A stretch of DNA of 64,000 bases from Desulforhopalus sp. (lineage in GTDB: Bacteria > Desulfobacterota > Desulfobulbia > Desulfobulbales > Desulfocapsaceae): positions 240,910 through 304,909 of the forward strand of contig JAOTRX010000004.1 of the NCBI GenBank assembly GCA_030247675.1, read 5' to 3'. This document shows positions 54,370 through 63,999 of this stretch, piece by piece; position 1 is the stretch's first letter; each line of letters begins with the position of its first letter. The position numbers and the translations under genes are program-made. The notes under the pieces were generated by a model. The model worked only from the letters and a program-made list of their open reading frames with translations. It ran no database searches and was not told where the DNA came from.

Positions 54370-56612
54370 TGGCGGCCGTCGAACTCCTCGCCCCGGCCGG
54401 AAGTGTCGAAACCTTCCGGGCTGCCTTGGACAGCGGCGCCGATGCCATCTACGTCGGCGCCCCCGGCTTGAATGCCCGCAATCTGGCGCGCGACCTGCGC
54501 CTTGAAGAAATCGGCGCGATGATCCGCTCCTGCCACCAGTTCGGCAAGAAGCTCTTTGTCGCTGCCAATAGCCTCATCCTTGAAAAAGAGCTGCCGCTGG
54601 TCATCGAAAATCTGGCGCTGCTTCAGGAACTCCAGCCGGACGGCCTGATTGTTCAGGATCTCGGGATTATCCAGCTGGTAAAGAGCGCTTTCCCCAAATT
54701 GAAATTGCACGCCTCAACCCTGATGCTCGCCCACAACTCGGAGGCGGTTGCCTTTCTCGCGGGCCTTGGCTGTCAGCGGGTGGTCCTTGCCAGGGAACTC
54801 ACCCTGAAGGAGATAACGGCGATTGCTGCGCGCCGCGGTGACACCGAGATTGAGGTGTTTATCCATGGCGCCATGTGCTTTTCCTATTCCGGCCTTTGTC
54901 TGTTTTCATCGTACCTCGGCGGCAAAAGCGGGTTGCGCGGTCGTTGTGTCCAGCCGTGTCGGCGGGCCTACAGCGAGGCAAGCCAGAAGGGTCGCAGTCA
55001 TGGCAAAAAGGATGATCCTTCCCGGTATCTTTTTTCCATGAATGATCTCAGTGGCCTGGACGTCTTGCCTGCCCTGCTGCAGACCGGCATCACCTCTTTG
55101 AAGATTGAGGGACGGTTACGTTCGGCCCACTATGTGCAGTCAATCGTTGGGGCCTATCGTCAGGTGCTTGACGCCGCCCCGGAGGACCAGGAAAGGGCCA
55201 TTGCCAAGGCAAAGCAGCTGGCCGACAGGGCGATGAGCCGTAAGACCTCGTCCGGTTATTTTTTCTCGCCCCAGCCGGCCGAGGCGATTACTCCCTATCA
55301 TTCCGGTAATATGGGGGCACACCTCGGTCGTTTTACTACCGTGAAAACGGCGGGGGATGAACGGATCTGCAGATTCGTTCTGAAGGGTGATTTGTGTGTC
55401 GGCGACAGGCTGCGCCTGCACCTGGAGCCCTCGGGCGAGCGCACGCCGTTGCGGGTGAAGGCCCTTTTTGTTGCAGGGAATGAGCAGGACCAGGCCACTG
55501 TCGGCCAAAAGGTGTCGATTGCCTTGCCGACAGGGTTCGAGGTGGCTCCCGGTGGTCATGTTGAGGTGTATAAGATCGACAGCGCGGGAGGCGGCCTTGG
55601 TAACTCAGGCTTTTTGCCGACGGCGGAAATCGCCAGGGAACTGGCCGGGGTACGCAAAAGGCTTGGGCGAACCATCCAGCAGATAACCGCGAAGGTCTGT
55701 GGCACCGGCGAGGTGGCTGAAAGTCCCGTCGAAGAGCATAAAGGCGAAAAGGCTGGCAAGCTCCACGGCCGTGCCACGCCGAAAAAAGGCCTCCCCATGG
55801 AATGGTGGCTGAAAATCGATTCGGTCAAGACGCTCCTTGGCGACCTGCCGCCATCGCTTGCGCCCGACCGGTTTCTTGTCAATTTTGATAAGCAGATTCT
55901 CAGCCAGGCAGGGAAGATTAAGGGCAGCCTCGGTCGAAGGGCGCGCATGGTAATCTGGGCCTTGCCGCCGATCATTATGGAAAATGATCTTCCCCGCTAT
56001 CAAAAACAGATCGCCGTGCTGGTGCGCACCGGTTTTCGGAGCTTTCAGATTGGCCATGTCAGTCAGGTAGCGCTGTTTGGCGGTGAAAAGGTCCAGCTCT
56101 TTGCCGATTACACCATGAATCTGCTTAACAGTCAGGCTCTCGCTCTGGCCGGTGGGCTTGGGATCTCCAAGGCCCAGGCGGCAATTGAGGTAGATCGCCA
56201 GGCGCTTACCGATCTTCTTGCCGACAAAGGGAAGAAACCGGTCGGCGACGGTGACTACCGCGCCACAGAGCGCTCCATTCCCATCGGTTTGACGGTTTAT
56301 GGCGCGCCGGCCCTGTACACCTCGCGGCTTGCCGCCAGCCATTTCCATTTTGACCGGCAGATAAAGAGCCCGAAAGACGAGGGCTATATAATTAAAAAGA
56401 TGGATGGCTGTACCCAGACCTTCCCGGAAAAACCATTTTCCTTGCTGCCCTATCTCCAGGAGCTTCGCGAGCTAGGGGTGGGTTATGTGGTGATCGATGT
56501 GTCAGGCGGCCGGGACTCGAAGAAGAATCTCCAGGAATTACAAGAACGTCTCGCCAATTCAGGACGCTATGGCAAGCTTCCCACCTTTAATTATCTCGGG
56601 ACGCTTTTGTAG
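54369..56612 (+). CDS. Large U32 family protein with C-terminal DUF3656-type extension
   Basis: A 747-residue U32 protein of the long RlhA-like form. The U32 part (about 1-290) has VELLAPAGSVETFRAALDSGADAIYVG, then FIHGAMCFSYSGLCLFSSYLGG and RGRCVQPCRRAY with the cysteines, and SLKIEGRLRSAHYVQSIV. A long C-terminal region (about 300-745) includes the translation-like beta domain and a repeat of the U32 barrel (MEWWLKIDSVKTLLG to the end). E. coli RlhA hydroxylates C2501 of 23S rRNA. A role in RNA hydroxylation is inferred. It is the last gene of the IMP cyclohydrolase-purN-pyrR row. Confidence 0.9.
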   Translation: MAAVELLAPAGSVETFRAALDSGADAIYVGAPGLNARNLARDLRLEEIGAMIRSCHQFGKKLFVAANSLILEKELPLVIENLALLQELQPDGLIVQDLGIIQLVKSAFPKLKLHASTLMLAHNSEAVAFLAGLGCQRVVLARELTLKEITAIAARRGDTEIEVFIHGAMCFSYSGLCLFSSYLGGKSGLRGRCVQPCRRAYSEASQKGRSHGKKDDPSRYLFSMNDLSGLDVLPALLQTGITSLKIEGRLRSAHYVQSIVGAYRQVLDAAPEDQERAIAKAKQLADRAMSRKTSSGYFFSPQPAEAITPYHSGNMGAHLGRFTTVKTAGDERICRFVLKGDLCVGDRLRLHLEPSGERTPLRVKALFVAGNEQDQATVGQKVSIALPTGFEVAPGGHVEVYKIDSAGGGLGNSGFLPTAEIARELAGVRKRLGRTIQQITAKVCGTGEVAESPVEEHKGEKAGKLHGRATPKKGLPMEWWLKIDSVKTLLGDLPPSLAPDRFLVNFDKQILSQAGKIKGSLGRRARMVIWALPPIIMENDLPRYQKQIAVLVRTGFRSFQIGHVSQVALFGGEKVQLFADYTMNLLNSQALALAGGLGISKAQAAIEVDRQALTDLLADKGKKPVGDGDYRATERSIPIGLTVYGAPALYTSRLAASHFHFDRQIKSPKDEGYIIKKMDGCTQTFPEKPFSLLPYLQELRELGVGYVVIDVSGGRDSKKNLQELQERLANSGRYGKLPTFNYLGTLL

Positions 56613-56634
56613 CTCCGTTTCCATTTCTCGCCAA

Positions 56635-57732
56635 TCAATTGGTCTTCTGGGGTTTGCCTTCATCCATGCGGCGCATGCCCTCCATGAGCAGTTTCATGAA
56701 AAAGCCGATCTCCGGGGTGCTGAAGTCCTCCGGAGCGATACCGGGGGTAAAGCGGAACCGCCCGGACTTTTCCTTGAGGATCTGATAAAAGGCCAGATCT
56801 CCGGAATATTCACTGTATTTGGCCTTGATAAGCGCCCCCTGGCGAAAAGAAAACCGGGCGGTACCCTTGCTGAGGTCGGTGATGGTCAGAATTCCGGTCT
56901 TGCTGTTCATATTGAGGGTCTGAAACAGTGCCTCGGCGGGAATTTCGGTGAGGTTGCCGTTGATTCCCGATGACAGATCTTCCGCCCGAATCTTGTTGGA
57001 CTTGTTCAAACGTTCGGCCATGAGCCTCGAAAAATACAGCTGAATCGCCGGATAGATATCGAGAATTTTCTGGAAACTGGGCTGATTGATGAAGATGATC
57101 GAACTTGGTTCCTTCACCTGAATCGTGGCGTTGACGGCATCGTTGCAAATAAGGCTCATCTCCCCGAATACCTCACCCTTGCCGAGGGTAGAGATGATAA
57201 TCCCAGCGTCGTTTAAGACATTGACGCTTCCTGAAACGATGATAAAGAACCTGCCCCCTGGATCGCCTTTGCGAATGACGATGTCACCGGCGGCGTAGGT
57301 ATTCATAGTAAAGTAGCTGACCACCGTGTCGAGGTGCTTTTGATCGATATTTTTAAAGAAGGAAAAACTGCTAAGGAGGTGCACCACCGAGCCGAGTTCA
57401 TCCGATAAGGTGTTTTTGTTGCCCCTTGCCAGGTGCTCTTCCTTGCTGTATTCGAGTTTGATTGCTCCGGTGCAACCGCTGCAGCTGATCATGCACACCG
57501 GGATTTTATCGGCCCGTTCGTACTGGATGACTATCCTGCCGAGATCGGCATTAAGGATTTTACAGACGTGTCGGTCGGTGGGATATTTGATGATGGTAGT
57601 GGTGATGAAACTGTTTTCGATTTCAGCGAGCAGCGGGATGGCGATACCTGATAGTTCAAAGACATCGGCGTACTGGTACATCGGACAGTTACGATTTTCA
57701 ACGATACGAAAGAGTATTTTCGGAAACCCCAT
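56635..57732 (-). CDS. Cyclic-nucleotide-binding plus DUF4388 protein
   Basis: A 365-residue cytoplasmic sensor. After an N-terminal region of about 110 residues with three Cys (MISCSGC) comes a cNMP-binding domain (FFKNIDQKHLDTVVSYF, RKGDPGGRFFIIVSGSVNV, GEVFGEMSLICNDAVNATIQV), then a DUF4388/PATAN-like domain (GNLTEIPAEALFQTLNMNSKTGILTI, GALIKAKYSEYSGDLAFYQIL). The phosphate-binding arginine usual in the PBC motif is not obvious (DAVNATIQV), so a true cAMP ligand is uncertain. The ATG at 57732 follows an AGGG box. Confidence 0.85.
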   Translation of the reverse strand: MGFPKILFRIVENRNCPMYQYADVFELSGIAIPLLAEIENSFITTTIIKYPTDRHVCKILNADLGRIVIQYERADKIPVCMISCSGCTGAIKLEYSKEEHLARGNKNTLSDELGSVVHLLSSFSFFKNIDQKHLDTVVSYFTMNTYAAGDIVIRKGDPGGRFFIIVSGSVNVLNDAGIIISTLGKGEVFGEMSLICNDAVNATIQVKEPSSIIFINQPSFQKILDIYPAIQLYFSRLMAERLNKSNKIRAEDLSSGINGNLTEIPAEALFQTLNMNSKTGILTITDLSKGTARFSFRQGALIKAKYSEYSGDLAFYQILKEKSGRFRFTPGIAPEDFSTPEIGFFMKLLMEGMRRMDEGKPQKTN

Positions 57733-58054
57733 ACATTTAGCCCTGCATGTTGATATCATTTGAACAGGTATGTGAAATGATAAATCATCCCGGTGTTTAT
57801 CCTGAACAGCCAACATAGCCTATCTTTGCTGTAAGTGTCAATTAATCTGAGTAGTTTTCCATGCCGGTCGTCGTCCTTGATCTTCTGATGATATCTGTTG
57901 ACATATTATTTCCGGTGCATTATAAATTGCGATCTTTGAATGTTAAATGCGCCTGGTTGCCGGCAGGGTTGGCCTTTGGGCTGGATGGCATTTTGGCGAT
58001 ACGAGAAAATCAACGATTTTGAAGAGATGATATATTTACAGGAGGAGTACCTAC
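57733..58054. other. Divergent gap with the rpsT promoter and leader
   Basis: A 322-base region between the cNMP gene (minus) and rpsT (plus). The strong promoter at 57898-57926 predicts an rpsT leader of about 120 bases. AGGAGGAG lies ahead of the GTG. No ORF was recognised. The leader could host S20 feedback control, but no known motif was identified. Confidence 0.55.
57898..57926 (+). promoter_or_regulatory. Sigma-70-type promoter of rpsT
   Basis: A perfect TTGACA (57898-57903) and TATAAA (57921-57926) separated by 17 bases. The expected start is near 57933. It is the closest match to the sigma-70 consensus found in the window, as suits a ribosomal-protein gene. Confidence 0.8.
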
Positions 58055-58327
58055 GTGGCTAATCATAAATCCGCTGAAAAACGAAGTCGTCAGGCTCAGG
58101 CTCAACGTTTGCGTAATAGAATGAACAAAAGTAGAATCAAGACGGTAGTGAGCAAACTCGATGAAGCTGTTGCCTCCGGTTCGACAGACGCAGCGCAGGA
58201 AGCCCTGAAAAAGGCCATTTCGGTAGTTGCCAAAATCGCGAGCAAAGGCACCATTCATAAAAAAACTGCCTCTCGAAAAATCTCTCGGTTGACCAAACGA
58301 GTTAACGCTATGAACTCCGCTGCATAA
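58055..58327 (+). CDS. rpsT: 30S ribosomal protein S20
   Basis: A 90-residue basic protein that binds 16S rRNA. It begins with GTG (ANHKSAEKRSRQAQAQRLRNRMNKSRIKT), matches the family's N-terminus and ends HKKTASRKISRLTKRVNAM. GGAGG precedes the start by 9 bases; a weak GTG start is common for S20. A perfect terminator follows. Confidence 0.97.
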   Translation: MANHKSAEKRSRQAQAQRLRNRMNKSRIKTVVSKLDEAVASGSTDAAQEALKKAISVVAKIASKGTIHKKTASRKISRLTKRVNAMNSAA

Positions 58328-58379
58328 TCTGCTGGAGCACCGAACCCCCTAAAGTGTGGGGAGCAGTAAGGTCGATGAA

Positions 58380-58420
58380 AGAGCCATGAAATCACAGGAT
58401 TTCATGGCTCTTTTTTTTTT
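58380..58420 (+). terminator. Intrinsic terminator after rpsT
   Basis: AGAGCCATGAAATC (58380-58393) and GATTTCATGGCTCT (58398-58411) form a perfect 14-bp stem with a 4-base loop, followed by a run of T residues to 58420. This is the best terminator in the window. Confidence 0.95.
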
Positions 58421-58525
58421 GTGGCCGATGGCCAGGACTGGACAAGACGGGGAGGCAACTGGTATGTTGCTTCTTTATCGTCGGCCAATGGCCGGAATAA
58501 CAAGGAATGTAATGGTAATGGGGAC

Positions 58526-60019
58526 ATGGCCGAGAGAATTTTTAGCCCAGACAGGCAGCAGTTTTTAACCGATATGCAGGGGAACCGGCTGGTACCGGTT
58601 TCCACCCAGATTGTCGCGGATCTTGACACCCCTTTGACCTTGTTTTCCAAGGTTGCGGATGGCCAGAGCCACGCATTTCTTTTCGAGAGCATGGAGGGTG
58701 GCGAGAAATGGGGCCGGTTTTCGTTTATCGGTTTTGATCCCTTGGTTACCTTTACCTCTACCGGCGATTTAGTGACTGTGCGCCAGGTGCATGGCGGTAA
58801 GCGATGTTTTACAGCCAATCCCCTCGATGCCTTGAAATCGCTTGTGGCCGAGTTTGGAGCGGCGGAGTATGACCATCTTCCCCGGTTTTGCGGCGGGGCT
58901 GTCGGCTTCCTTGGTTATGATATGGTCAGGTTCATGGAGGACCTTCCCGACCAGCGGCCAGCTACAGGTCTTCCCGACTCATCGTTTATGGTGCCAAAGA
59001 TCGTCCTGGTACACGACAGCTTTAAGCAAACAGTAACGGTAGTTTGCTGGGTGCAGACCGCTGGGGGAGATGGTGAGACCCTGTACAGCGAGGCCGTGGC
59101 TCTGATCAACGAGGTTATCGCCAGGATCAAACAGCCGGTGGCGCCGTCCCTGTTTCAGGAAAGTACGGTGGGAAGCCCGGCGCTCCACGTCTTTACCTCG
59201 AATATGGAGAAAGAGCAGTTTGCCGCCATGGTGGACCGGGCCAAAGAGTACATCCTCTCCGGCGATATCATTCAGGTTGTGCTCTCTCAACGTTTTCATA
59301 CCCGTACCCAGTTGCCGCCCCTCGTGCTGTACCGCGCCCTGCGGCATATTAATCCCAGCCCCTATCTCTTTTACCTGCGCCTGGGCGATATTATCCAGAT
59401 TGGGTCGTCGCCGGAGATCCTGGTGCGCAAAGACGGCCGGAACATCGAGCTGCGACCCATCGCCGGAACACGGAGGAGAGGTGCAACCGCAGAGGAAGAT
59501 TTGGCCCTGGAGAAGGAACTTCTTGCCGACCCGAAAGAAACGGCAGAGCATCTGATGCTTGTTGATCTCGGTCGTAACGATGTGGGGCGTGTCGCCAAGG
59601 GCGGCCATGTGACGGTTCAGGATCTTCTGGTCATTGAGCGCTACAGTCACGTCATGCATATCGTTTCCGGGGTTCATGGCGAGATCGCCGACGGCAAGGA
59701 CCAATTTGACGTCATGGCCGCCTGTTTCCCCGCCGGAACTGTGAGCGGTGCGCCAAAGATCCGGGCCATGCAGATCATCGATGAGCTGGAACCCGACAAG
59801 CGGGGTGCATATGCCGGTTCGGTAGGCTATTTTGGCTTCTCCGGCAATATGGATTTTTGTATAACCATCAGGACATTTGTCATGCACGGCGATAATCTGT
59901 GGATTCAGGCAGGGGCAGGGATCGTTGCCGATTCTCAAGCGGAAAAGGAGTTTGAGGAAACGGTCAATAAATCATTGGCATTGCGCCGGGCGGTTGAGCT
60001 GGCTGAGAAAGGATTTTAG
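58526..60019 (+). CDS. trpE: Anthranilate synthase component I
   Basis: Makes anthranilate from chorismate with ammonia from TrpG. 497 residues from the ATG at 58526; the frame is open to 58421 but the extension is not TrpE-like. The regulatory-site motif [17 protein letters not shown] is present and so tryptophan feedback is likely. The chorismate domain shows [43 protein letters not shown] and [13 protein letters not shown]. It heads the cluster trpE-G-D-C-F, 3 bases before trpG. Confidence 0.96.
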   Translation: MAERIFSPDRQQFLTDMQGNRLVPVSTQIVADLDTPLTLFSKVADGQSHAFLFESMEGGEKWGRFSFIGFDPLVTFTSTGDLVTVRQVHGGKRCFTANPLDALKSLVAEFGAAEYDHLPRFCGGAVGFLGYDMVRFMEDLPDQRPATGLPDSSFMVPKIVLVHDSFKQTVTVVCWVQTAGGDGETLYSEAVALINEVIARIKQPVAPSLFQESTVGSPALHVFTSNMEKEQFAAMVDRAKEYILSGDIIQVVLSQRFHTRTQLPPLVLYRALRHINPSPYLFYLRLGDIIQIGSSPEILVRKDGRNIELRPIAGTRRRGATAEEDLALEKELLADPKETAEHLMLVDLGRNDVGRVAKGGHVTVQDLLVIERYSHVMHIVSGVHGEIADGKDQFDVMAACFPAGTVSGAPKIRAMQIIDELEPDKRGAYAGSVGYFGFSGNMDFCITIRTFVMHGDNLWIQAGAGIVADSQAEKEFEETVNKSLALRRAVELAEKGF

Positions 60020-60022
60020 GAA

Positions 60023-60628
60023 ATGCTTGTTATAATAGATAATTACGATTCGTTTACCTATAACATTGTCCAAACTGTTGCCGCCAACGCCCTGGCGGAG
60101 GGTCGGACAGAAGATATTAAAGTCTTTCGCAATGACAAGATCACCGTCCAGGAGATTGAGGCGCTACGACCCGATCGGCTGTTGATATCGCCTGGTCCCT
60201 GTACCCCGAAGGAAGCAGGGATTTCCATCGAGTCGATACAATATTTCGCCGGCAAATTACCGATCCTTGGGGTGTGTCTTGGTCATCAGTCGATAGGCGA
60301 TGCCTTTGGCGGCCTGGTGGTTCGGGCGCGGCGCGTTATGCACGGCAAGACCAGCCCAATGACTCACGATGGGATTGGGGTTTTTACTGGCCTTCCCAAC
60401 CCCTTCGAGGGCATGCGTTACCATTCCCTGGTGGTTGAAGAAAAGGGCCTGCCCGATTGTCTGCAGGTGACTTGCCGGACCGATGAGGGAGAGTTGATGG
60501 GCCTCAGACACCGGGAGCTGGCTATCGAGGGAGTACAGTTTCATCCTGAGTCGATCATGACGCCTGCGGGTATCCAGTTGCTGAAAAATTTTATGGACCC
60601 CGGGTATCTGCAAATGCTCCGCCCTTGA
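60023..60628 (+). CDS. trpG: Anthranilate synthase component II (glutamine amidotransferase)
   Basis: A 201-residue class I amidotransferase that releases ammonia from glutamine for TrpE. The Cys nucleophile is in [12 protein letters not shown], the His-Glu pair in [12 protein letters not shown], and the oxyanion segment in [12 protein letters not shown]. It is not fused to TrpD here. A ribosome-site AGGAA lies at the end of trpE. Confidence 0.96.
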   Translation: MLVIIDNYDSFTYNIVQTVAANALAEGRTEDIKVFRNDKITVQEIEALRPDRLLISPGPCTPKEAGISIESIQYFAGKLPILGVCLGHQSIGDAFGGLVVRARRVMHGKTSPMTHDGIGVFTGLPNPFEGMRYHSLVVEEKGLPDCLQVTCRTDEGELMGLRHRELAIEGVQFHPESIMTPAGIQLLKNFMDPGYLQMLRP

Positions 60629-60665
60629 GGCGCCTTGAAGGAAAACTCAATAGGTAAAAGGGATT

Positions 60666-61709
60666 ATGAACATCAAACAAGCGATAAACAGGGTTGTCAC
60701 AGGCCAGGATCTGACTGAGCCGGAGATGGTGGCGGTCATGAACGAGATCATGAGCGGCAATGCCACCGATGCCCAGATAGGCTCTTTTATCACCGCCCTG
60801 CGCATGAAGGGTGAAACCATCGATGAAATTGTCGGCGCGGTTCGCGTTATGCGTGAAAAGGCAACCTTTGTTGACTCGGGCATAAACACCGCCTCCGGTC
60901 AGGTACTGATGGATATCGTCGGCACCGGCGGCGATTGCTCGGGGACCTTCAATGTTTCGACAACCTCAGCCTTTGTCGTGGCTGCGGCAGGAATCCCCGT
61001 GGCTAAACACGGCAACCGCGCGGTTTCTTCGCATTGCGGCAGCGCCGATGTCCTTGAGGCCCTTGGTGTAAACCTCAGCCTCTCGCCGGATAAGGTCGCA
61101 ATGTGTGTTCGCACTGTTGGTATCGGTTTTCTCTTTGCCCCTATGCTGCATGGGGCGATGAAACACGCCATCGGCCCGCGGCGGGAAATCGGCATCCGCT
61201 CCATCTTCAATATTCTCGGGCCAATGACCAATCCGGCCGGGGCCAACGTCCAGCTCACCGGGGTATTTGCCAGGGAGCTGACCACGGTTCTTGCTGAGGT
61301 GCTGGTCCGTTTGGGAATGAAAAGGGCCTTGGTCGTTTGGGGTGAAGGCAATCTTGATGAGTTGACCATTACCGGAACCTCGCATGTCGCCGATGGGCAA
61401 AACGGCAGGGTGAGCACCTATACTATTTGCCCGGAAGATGTTGGCCTGGAGAGGGCGACCCTTGAAGAGATTCGCGGCGGTGCCAGTCCTGCCGAGTCGG
61501 CGCAGCAGGTGCGCGAGGTATTAGGGAGTGTGGCCGGCCCGAAACTTGATATGGTGCTGCTGAATGCCGGGGCCGCCCTCCATGCTGCCGGCAAAAGCGA
61601 AACTATTAAATCGGGGGTAGCGCTCGCCAGAGAGGTCATCGCCTCGGGTGCGGCTCTCGCTAAACTTGAACAATTACTGGCATTTTGTCGTTCTGTCTCT
61701 GCTGCATAA
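60666..61709 (+). CDS. trpD: Anthranilate phosphoribosyltransferase
   Basis: Adds ribose-5-phosphate from PRPP to anthranilate. 347 residues of the class III PRTase fold: N-terminal helical domain, DIVGTGGDCSGTFNVSTT, KHGNRAVSSHCGSADVLEALG, the GPMTNPAG and WGEGNLDELT segments. All PRPP and magnesium motifs are there. Confidence 0.97.
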   Translation: MNIKQAINRVVTGQDLTEPEMVAVMNEIMSGNATDAQIGSFITALRMKGETIDEIVGAVRVMREKATFVDSGINTASGQVLMDIVGTGGDCSGTFNVSTTSAFVVAAAGIPVAKHGNRAVSSHCGSADVLEALGVNLSLSPDKVAMCVRTVGIGFLFAPMLHGAMKHAIGPRREIGIRSIFNILGPMTNPAGANVQLTGVFARELTTVLAEVLVRLGMKRALVVWGEGNLDELTITGTSHVADGQNGRVSTYTICPEDVGLERATLEEIRGGASPAESAQQVREVLGSVAGPKLDMVLLNAGAALHAAGKSETIKSGVALAREVIASGAALAKLEQLLAFCRSVSAA

Positions 61710-61728
61710 ACGAATTTCTTCTCAGACC

Positions 61729-62502
61729 ATGATTCTTGATACCATAGTTGCAAAAAAGAAACAGGAAGTTGCCGCATTGCGGGCCAAGGGCATCGTTTTA
61801 CCGGCAGAGTTCCAGGGCAAGGAAATTGCCCCGCCACGGGGTTTTCGCAAGAGTCTAACCGCGTATTCCGGGGTGGCGGTCATTGCCGAGGTGAAAAAGG
61901 CCTCGCCGTCAAAGGGCGTCATTTGCGCCGACTTTCAGCCGGTGAATATCGCCCGCAACTACCAGACAAATGGCGCCCAGGCGATTTCCGTGCTCACCGA
62001 TGTCGATTTTTTCCAAGGTTCGCTGCTCTATCTCATGCAGGTGCGTGAGGCTGTGAACTTGCCGGTACTGCGCAAGGATTTCATCATCGATGAATTGCAG
62101 ATACAAGAGGCTGTGCAGCATGGGGCCGATGCCATCCTGCTCATCGCGGCAATCCTTGACTGGCGGCAAATCGCCGATTATCAGGCCTGCGCCTTTGAAT
62201 GCGGCATGGATGTCCTGGTGGAAGTCCACGATGAGCGGGAAACCGAACAAGCCCTCAAGGCGGAAAGTCAGCTCATCGGTATCAACAACCGCAATCTGCA
62301 AACCTTCGCCGTTGATCTGGCAACGACGTTTCGGCTGAAAAAGCTTATTCCCTCTGAGATTCCAGTCGTTAGCGAGTCGGGATTGAAGACGGTTGAGGAT
62401 TTTCGCCGGTTGCGGGAGGAGGGCATCAAAGCTGCCCTTATCGGTGAAACCCTGATGCGCGCCGGTGCCGATAGTGACCTGCTCCGCTCACTGAGGGGCT
62501 AG
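61729..62502 (+). CDS. trpC: Indole-3-glycerol phosphate synthase
   Basis: Closes the indole ring from CdRP. 257 residues from the ATG at 61729; the open frame upstream overlaps trpD. The barrel motifs are VIAEVKKASPSKGVI (catalytic Lys), VLTDVDFFQGSL, VLRKDFIIDELQI, LVEVHDERET, IGINNRNLQTFAVD and VSESGLKT. It is a single-function enzyme, not fused to TrpF. Confidence 0.96.
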   Translation: MILDTIVAKKKQEVAALRAKGIVLPAEFQGKEIAPPRGFRKSLTAYSGVAVIAEVKKASPSKGVICADFQPVNIARNYQTNGAQAISVLTDVDFFQGSLLYLMQVREAVNLPVLRKDFIIDELQIQEAVQHGADAILLIAAILDWRQIADYQACAFECGMDVLVEVHDERETEQALKAESQLIGINNRNLQTFAVDLATTFRLKKLIPSEIPVVSESGLKTVEDFRRLREEGIKAALIGETLMRAGADSDLLRSLRG

Positions 62503-62511
62503 GGGTTGCTC

Positions 62512-63171
62512 ATGGAGCAGCGGCCAATCCGAAGAACCCGTGTCAAGATGTGCGGCACCACCCGGCTGGAAGATGCCCTCGGCGCCGCTCGCCTTGGCGT
62601 CGATGCCCTGGGGTTTATCTTTTACCCGAAAAGCCCGAGATACATCAGCCGGGAGGCGGTAGCCAGCATCCTCGCGAAACTGCCGCCGTTTGTAGCGCGG
62701 GTGGGGGTCTTCGTTGATGCGCCGCTTACCGAGGTGGTGCAAACGGTTGGAACCGGATTGTCATTTGTCCAGCTGCACGGCAGCGAAAGCCCCGAGTATT
62801 GCCGAGAATTACGAGCCCTGCTGCCCAGCTGCGGGTTCCTCAAGGCATTCAGGGTGAGTGCCGAGAGTTCCGGCGCCACCTTTACCCCGTACGAAACATG
62901 CGTCGATGCCTTTCTTCTTGATACCTATATGAAGGGCGCCAAGGGGGGGACCGGCGAGGTCTTCGACTGGTCGATTATCGACAAACTCAAGTTGCAGCGT
63001 CCGGTTATCCTTGCCGGCGGCCTTTCGCCGGAAAACGTCGCCCAGGCCATTTTGGAAGTTGCGCCCTATGCGGTTGATATCAATTCAGCAATTGAATTGC
63101 GGCCGGGAGTAAAAGACATCCGCCGTCTGCAGACAGTCATGGAAATGGTCGGTGAGGCCGACCGTCGCTAA
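62512..63171 (+). CDS. trpF: Phosphoribosylanthranilate isomerase
   Basis: Amadori isomerisation of PRA to CdRP. 219 residues with the catalytic Cys in RVKMCGTTRLEDAL, SFVQLHGSESPEY, FLLDTYMKGAKGGTGEVFDW (catalytic Asp) and a modified end motif DINSAIE, where DVSSGVE is common. ATG at 62512 is favoured (a TTG lies two codons before). It is the last trp gene: the next gene runs the other way, so trpBA are elsewhere. Confidence 0.94.
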   Translation: MEQRPIRRTRVKMCGTTRLEDALGAARLGVDALGFIFYPKSPRYISREAVASILAKLPPFVARVGVFVDAPLTEVVQTVGTGLSFVQLHGSESPEYCRELRALLPSCGFLKAFRVSAESSGATFTPYETCVDAFLLDTYMKGAKGGTGEVFDWSIIDKLKLQRPVILAGGLSPENVAQAILEVAPYAVDINSAIELRPGVKDIRRLQTVMEMVGEADRR

Positions 63172-63195
63172 TTTTCCTGTAAGCTTTTTCGGGCC

Positions 63196-63999
63196 TTAAC
63201 GGGCAATCACGAATGCCCCCCTATAACCGCTTTCAATGAGGGCCTTTTCCGCAGTTTTGGCGCTATGCAATGTCTTGCCGACATAGACCCGGACGCCGTA
63301 TAAAATATCTTTAGGGCTGAAAGACTTATGGATGATTGTGGTATGCCCGGCATCAGTGAAGCGCTTTTGTAGCCTCGTTGCATTCGATTCTTTTGCGAAA
63401 GATCCAATCTGCACGAAAAATTCCCCCAATGCATAATCCTCGTTGTCTGGGGTGGCAGTTTCACCTTCTCTGGTGGTCGTCCCATCGGCCAGGGTAACGA
63501 TTTGTACCTTAGCGGTGCCGTTGCCGACAACTCCCAGTGATTTAGCTGCCTTATAGCTTAAATCAATAATTCTTCCCCTGATTAATGGGCCTCGGTCGTT
63601 GACGCGGACCAGGGTGTTCTTACCGTTTTCGAGATTTTTTACCAGGAGGACGGTGTCCATAGGTAAAGTCTTGTGGGCGGCAGTGAGCGAGTGCATGTTA
63701 TACAGCTCACCATTTGAGGTTTTACGGCCATGGAAGGGAGGACCATACCACGAGGCAAAGCCCTTTTGGATAAAACCGTTTGATGAGGGGGTTGAATAGT
63801 ATGATTTTTCTGCAATAACAAATGGTTCCTTGCTTCTCAGCCAAATATTTCCCGCCTCTGCTCCTTTTGGCAAAAGAAAAAATATACTGAACGCCAGAAG
63901 GCAAACTACCCCCGGTAGACCCGCCGTCAGCCAGCGGGTGGAAGCCGCATTACATAGCTGTTTAAGGGTTCGCGAGGATAATCGGTGGCACAAGGCCAT
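63196..63999 (-). CDS. RlpA-like septal ring lytic transglycosylase with SPOR domain
   Basis: At the right edge; the ATG at 63999 may be the true start, but its ribosome site is outside the window. 267 residues: a hydrophobic N-terminal segment (about 27-46, ending AEA, no lipobox seen), a double-psi beta-barrel RlpA domain (GFASWYGPPFHGRKTSNGE, LPMDTVLLVKNLENGK, VRVNDRGPLIRGRIIDLSYKAA, with the catalytic Asp in NDRGP) and a SPOR domain (YALGEFFVQIGSFAKESNA). RlpA cuts denuded glycan strands at the septum. Confidence 0.9.
   Translation of the reverse strand: MALCHRLSSRTLKQLCNAASTRWLTAGLPGVVCLLAFSIFFLLPKGAEAGNIWLRSKEPFVIAEKSYYSTPSSNGFIQKGFASWYGPPFHGRKTSNGELYNMHSLTAAHKTLPMDTVLLVKNLENGKNTLVRVNDRGPLIRGRIIDLSYKAAKSLGVVGNGTAKVQIVTLADGTTTREGETATPDNEDYALGEFFVQIGSFAKESNATRLQKRFTDAGHTTIIHKSFSPKDILYGVRVYVGKTLHSAKTAEKALIESGYRGAFVIAR

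Noticed and set aside
58421..58525. Possible trp attenuator (paired GGCC-type hairpins and a short ATG frame)
   Set aside because: The short frame from 58464 has no Trp cluster, and the small stems have no T-tract. The stretch is better explained as the spacer after the rpsT terminator.
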